Assembly (NCBI GenBank): GCA_900552055.1
Contig: URYI01000115.1
Coordinates: 1-6,467 of the forward strand
Direction of reading: 5' to 3'
DNA: 6,467 nucleotides
DNA from: an uncultured Eubacteriales bacterium
GTDB taxonomy: Bacteria; Bacillota; Clostridia; Christensenellales; QALW01
Below the pieces are notes generated by a model that saw only the letters and a program-made list of their open reading frames with translations, did no database searches and had not been told where the DNA came from. How positions within the stretch are numbered: the first letter of the stretch is position 1; each line of letters opens with the position of its first letter. Position numbers and translations under genes: made by a program. Positions 6,243 to 6,467 of the stretch are shown piece by piece.

Positions 6243-6260
6243 GCATATTATTTAATATGC
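6243..6260 (-). other. Leader hairpin just upstream of the synthetase RBS
   Basis: GCATATT and AATATGC form a 7-bp perfect stem with loop AAAT on the minus-strand transcript. It starts about 10 bases after the expected transcription start and ends 6 bases before GGAGG. It leaves the RBS exposed, so it may act as a 5' stabiliser. No regulatory role is demonstrated. Confidence 0.45.
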
Positions 6261-6276
6261 CGTTCAATTATTTAAG

Positions 6277-6305
6277 AGTATAGCACAACCATATAGCAAT
6301 ATCAA
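6277..6305 (-). promoter_or_regulatory. Sigma-A-type promoter of the alarmone synthetase gene
   Basis: On the minus strand TTGATA (6305-6300), a 17-base spacer and TATACT (6282-6277), with an extended -10 TG (TGCTATACT). The predicted start is near 6270, giving a leader of about 45 bases. The 9-mer TGTGCTATA is shared exactly with the T-box promoter. Confidence 0.82.
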
Positions 6306-6385
6306 TAACCCGATATGTATAATATGTAAAATAGCCGGACCAAAATTGCTTATTTAATATCGAGCCTGTAAAAGTATCTAATAAA

Positions 6386-6467
6386 GGGGGCGGCGCCGGC
6401 CGGCCAAAGGCCGGCTCCGGCGGCCGGGCGCGCGGGCGTTTGGCAGGCGCAAGCGTCTCATTGCCGG
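6386..6467. repeat. GC-rich palindromic block at the right window edge (probable intergenic repeat)
   Basis: The sequence changes abruptly from AT-rich DNA to almost pure G/C at about 6386. GCCGGCC (6399-6405) and GGCCGGC (6409-6415) form a 7-bp stem around AAA. CGCCG (6394-6398) and CGGCG (6418-6422) extend it across a 2-base bulge. A second smaller hairpin, CGTTTG/CAAGCG, lies further right. No U-tract follows on either strand, and the minus-strand side continues CCCCCTTTATTAG. The block runs off the window. It is best read as a dispersed intergenic repeat, but only one copy is fully visible. Confidence 0.5.

Noticed and set aside
6226..6267. Longer N-terminus for the alarmone synthetase from a TTG codon
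   Set aside because: There is no Shine-Dalgarno before the TTG, and the added codons cover the leader hairpin and the real GGAGG. The ATG at 6225 is far better supported.
6394..6422. GC-rich hairpin as an intrinsic terminator
   Set aside because: There is no run of T after the stem on either strand.
6268..6467. Minus-strand frame open from the window edge, Pro/Arg-rich then AT-rich
   Set aside because: The first part is the palindromic GC block and the second covers the promoter. The abrupt composition change and lack of any protein motif argue against a gene tail.

Overview
This window most likely comes from a Firmicutes/Clostridia-type bacterium. The evidence is a canonical T-box riboswitch, strong GGAGG Shine-Dalgarno sites before every gene, sigma-A-like promoters (TTGACA-17-TATAAA and TTGATA-17-TATACT) and an indirect (transamidation) route to Asn-tRNA and/or Gln-tRNA. 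All four supported genes are on the minus strand, so they read from high to low coordinates. No species can be named from the sequence.

Layout in the direction of transcription (right to left). (i) 6226-6467: an AT-rich leader carrying the promoter of the first gene. Its outer ~80 bases are a very GC-rich palindromic block at the window edge. (ii) 5548-6225: a stand-alone small alarmone synthetase (RelP/RelQ type, synthetase domain only). (iii) 5076-5547: no protein gene. It holds a near-consensus promoter, a complete T-box leader (Stem I with specifier loop, Stem II elements, Stem III, antiterminator, competing terminator) and the aspS ribosome-binding site. (iv) 101-5075: a tight operon of three genes: an aspartyl-tRNA synthetase fused in frame to GatC, then gatA (14-base gap), then gatB (ATGA overlap). 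(v) 1-100: the downstream flank, with a weak hairpin and, at the very edge, a G-run motif that reappears in opposite orientation at the other end of the window.

How it works together: a non-discriminating AspRS would charge tRNA-Asn with aspartate, and GatCAB would amidate it to Asn-tRNA-Asn. GatCAB can also turn Glu-tRNA-Gln into Gln-tRNA-Gln. Here the synthetase and the GatC subunit are one 687-residue polypeptide, which would tether the charging enzyme to the amidating enzyme (a covalent transamidosome). The T-box specifier loop reads GAACA, with overlapping GAA (Glu) and AAC (Asn) codons. The UGGC of the antiterminator bulge fits tRNAs with discriminator base G. The operon therefore looks controlled by uncharged tRNA-Asn and possibly tRNA-Glu, the same logic reported for the Clostridium acetobutylicum transamidation operon. 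The alarmone synthetase just upstream is also linked to starvation physiology, but only by position.

Most notable points: the AspRS-GatC fusion, the dual-codon T-box, and the matching G/C-rich motifs at both window ends, which suggest that the contig stops in copies of a dispersed repeat.
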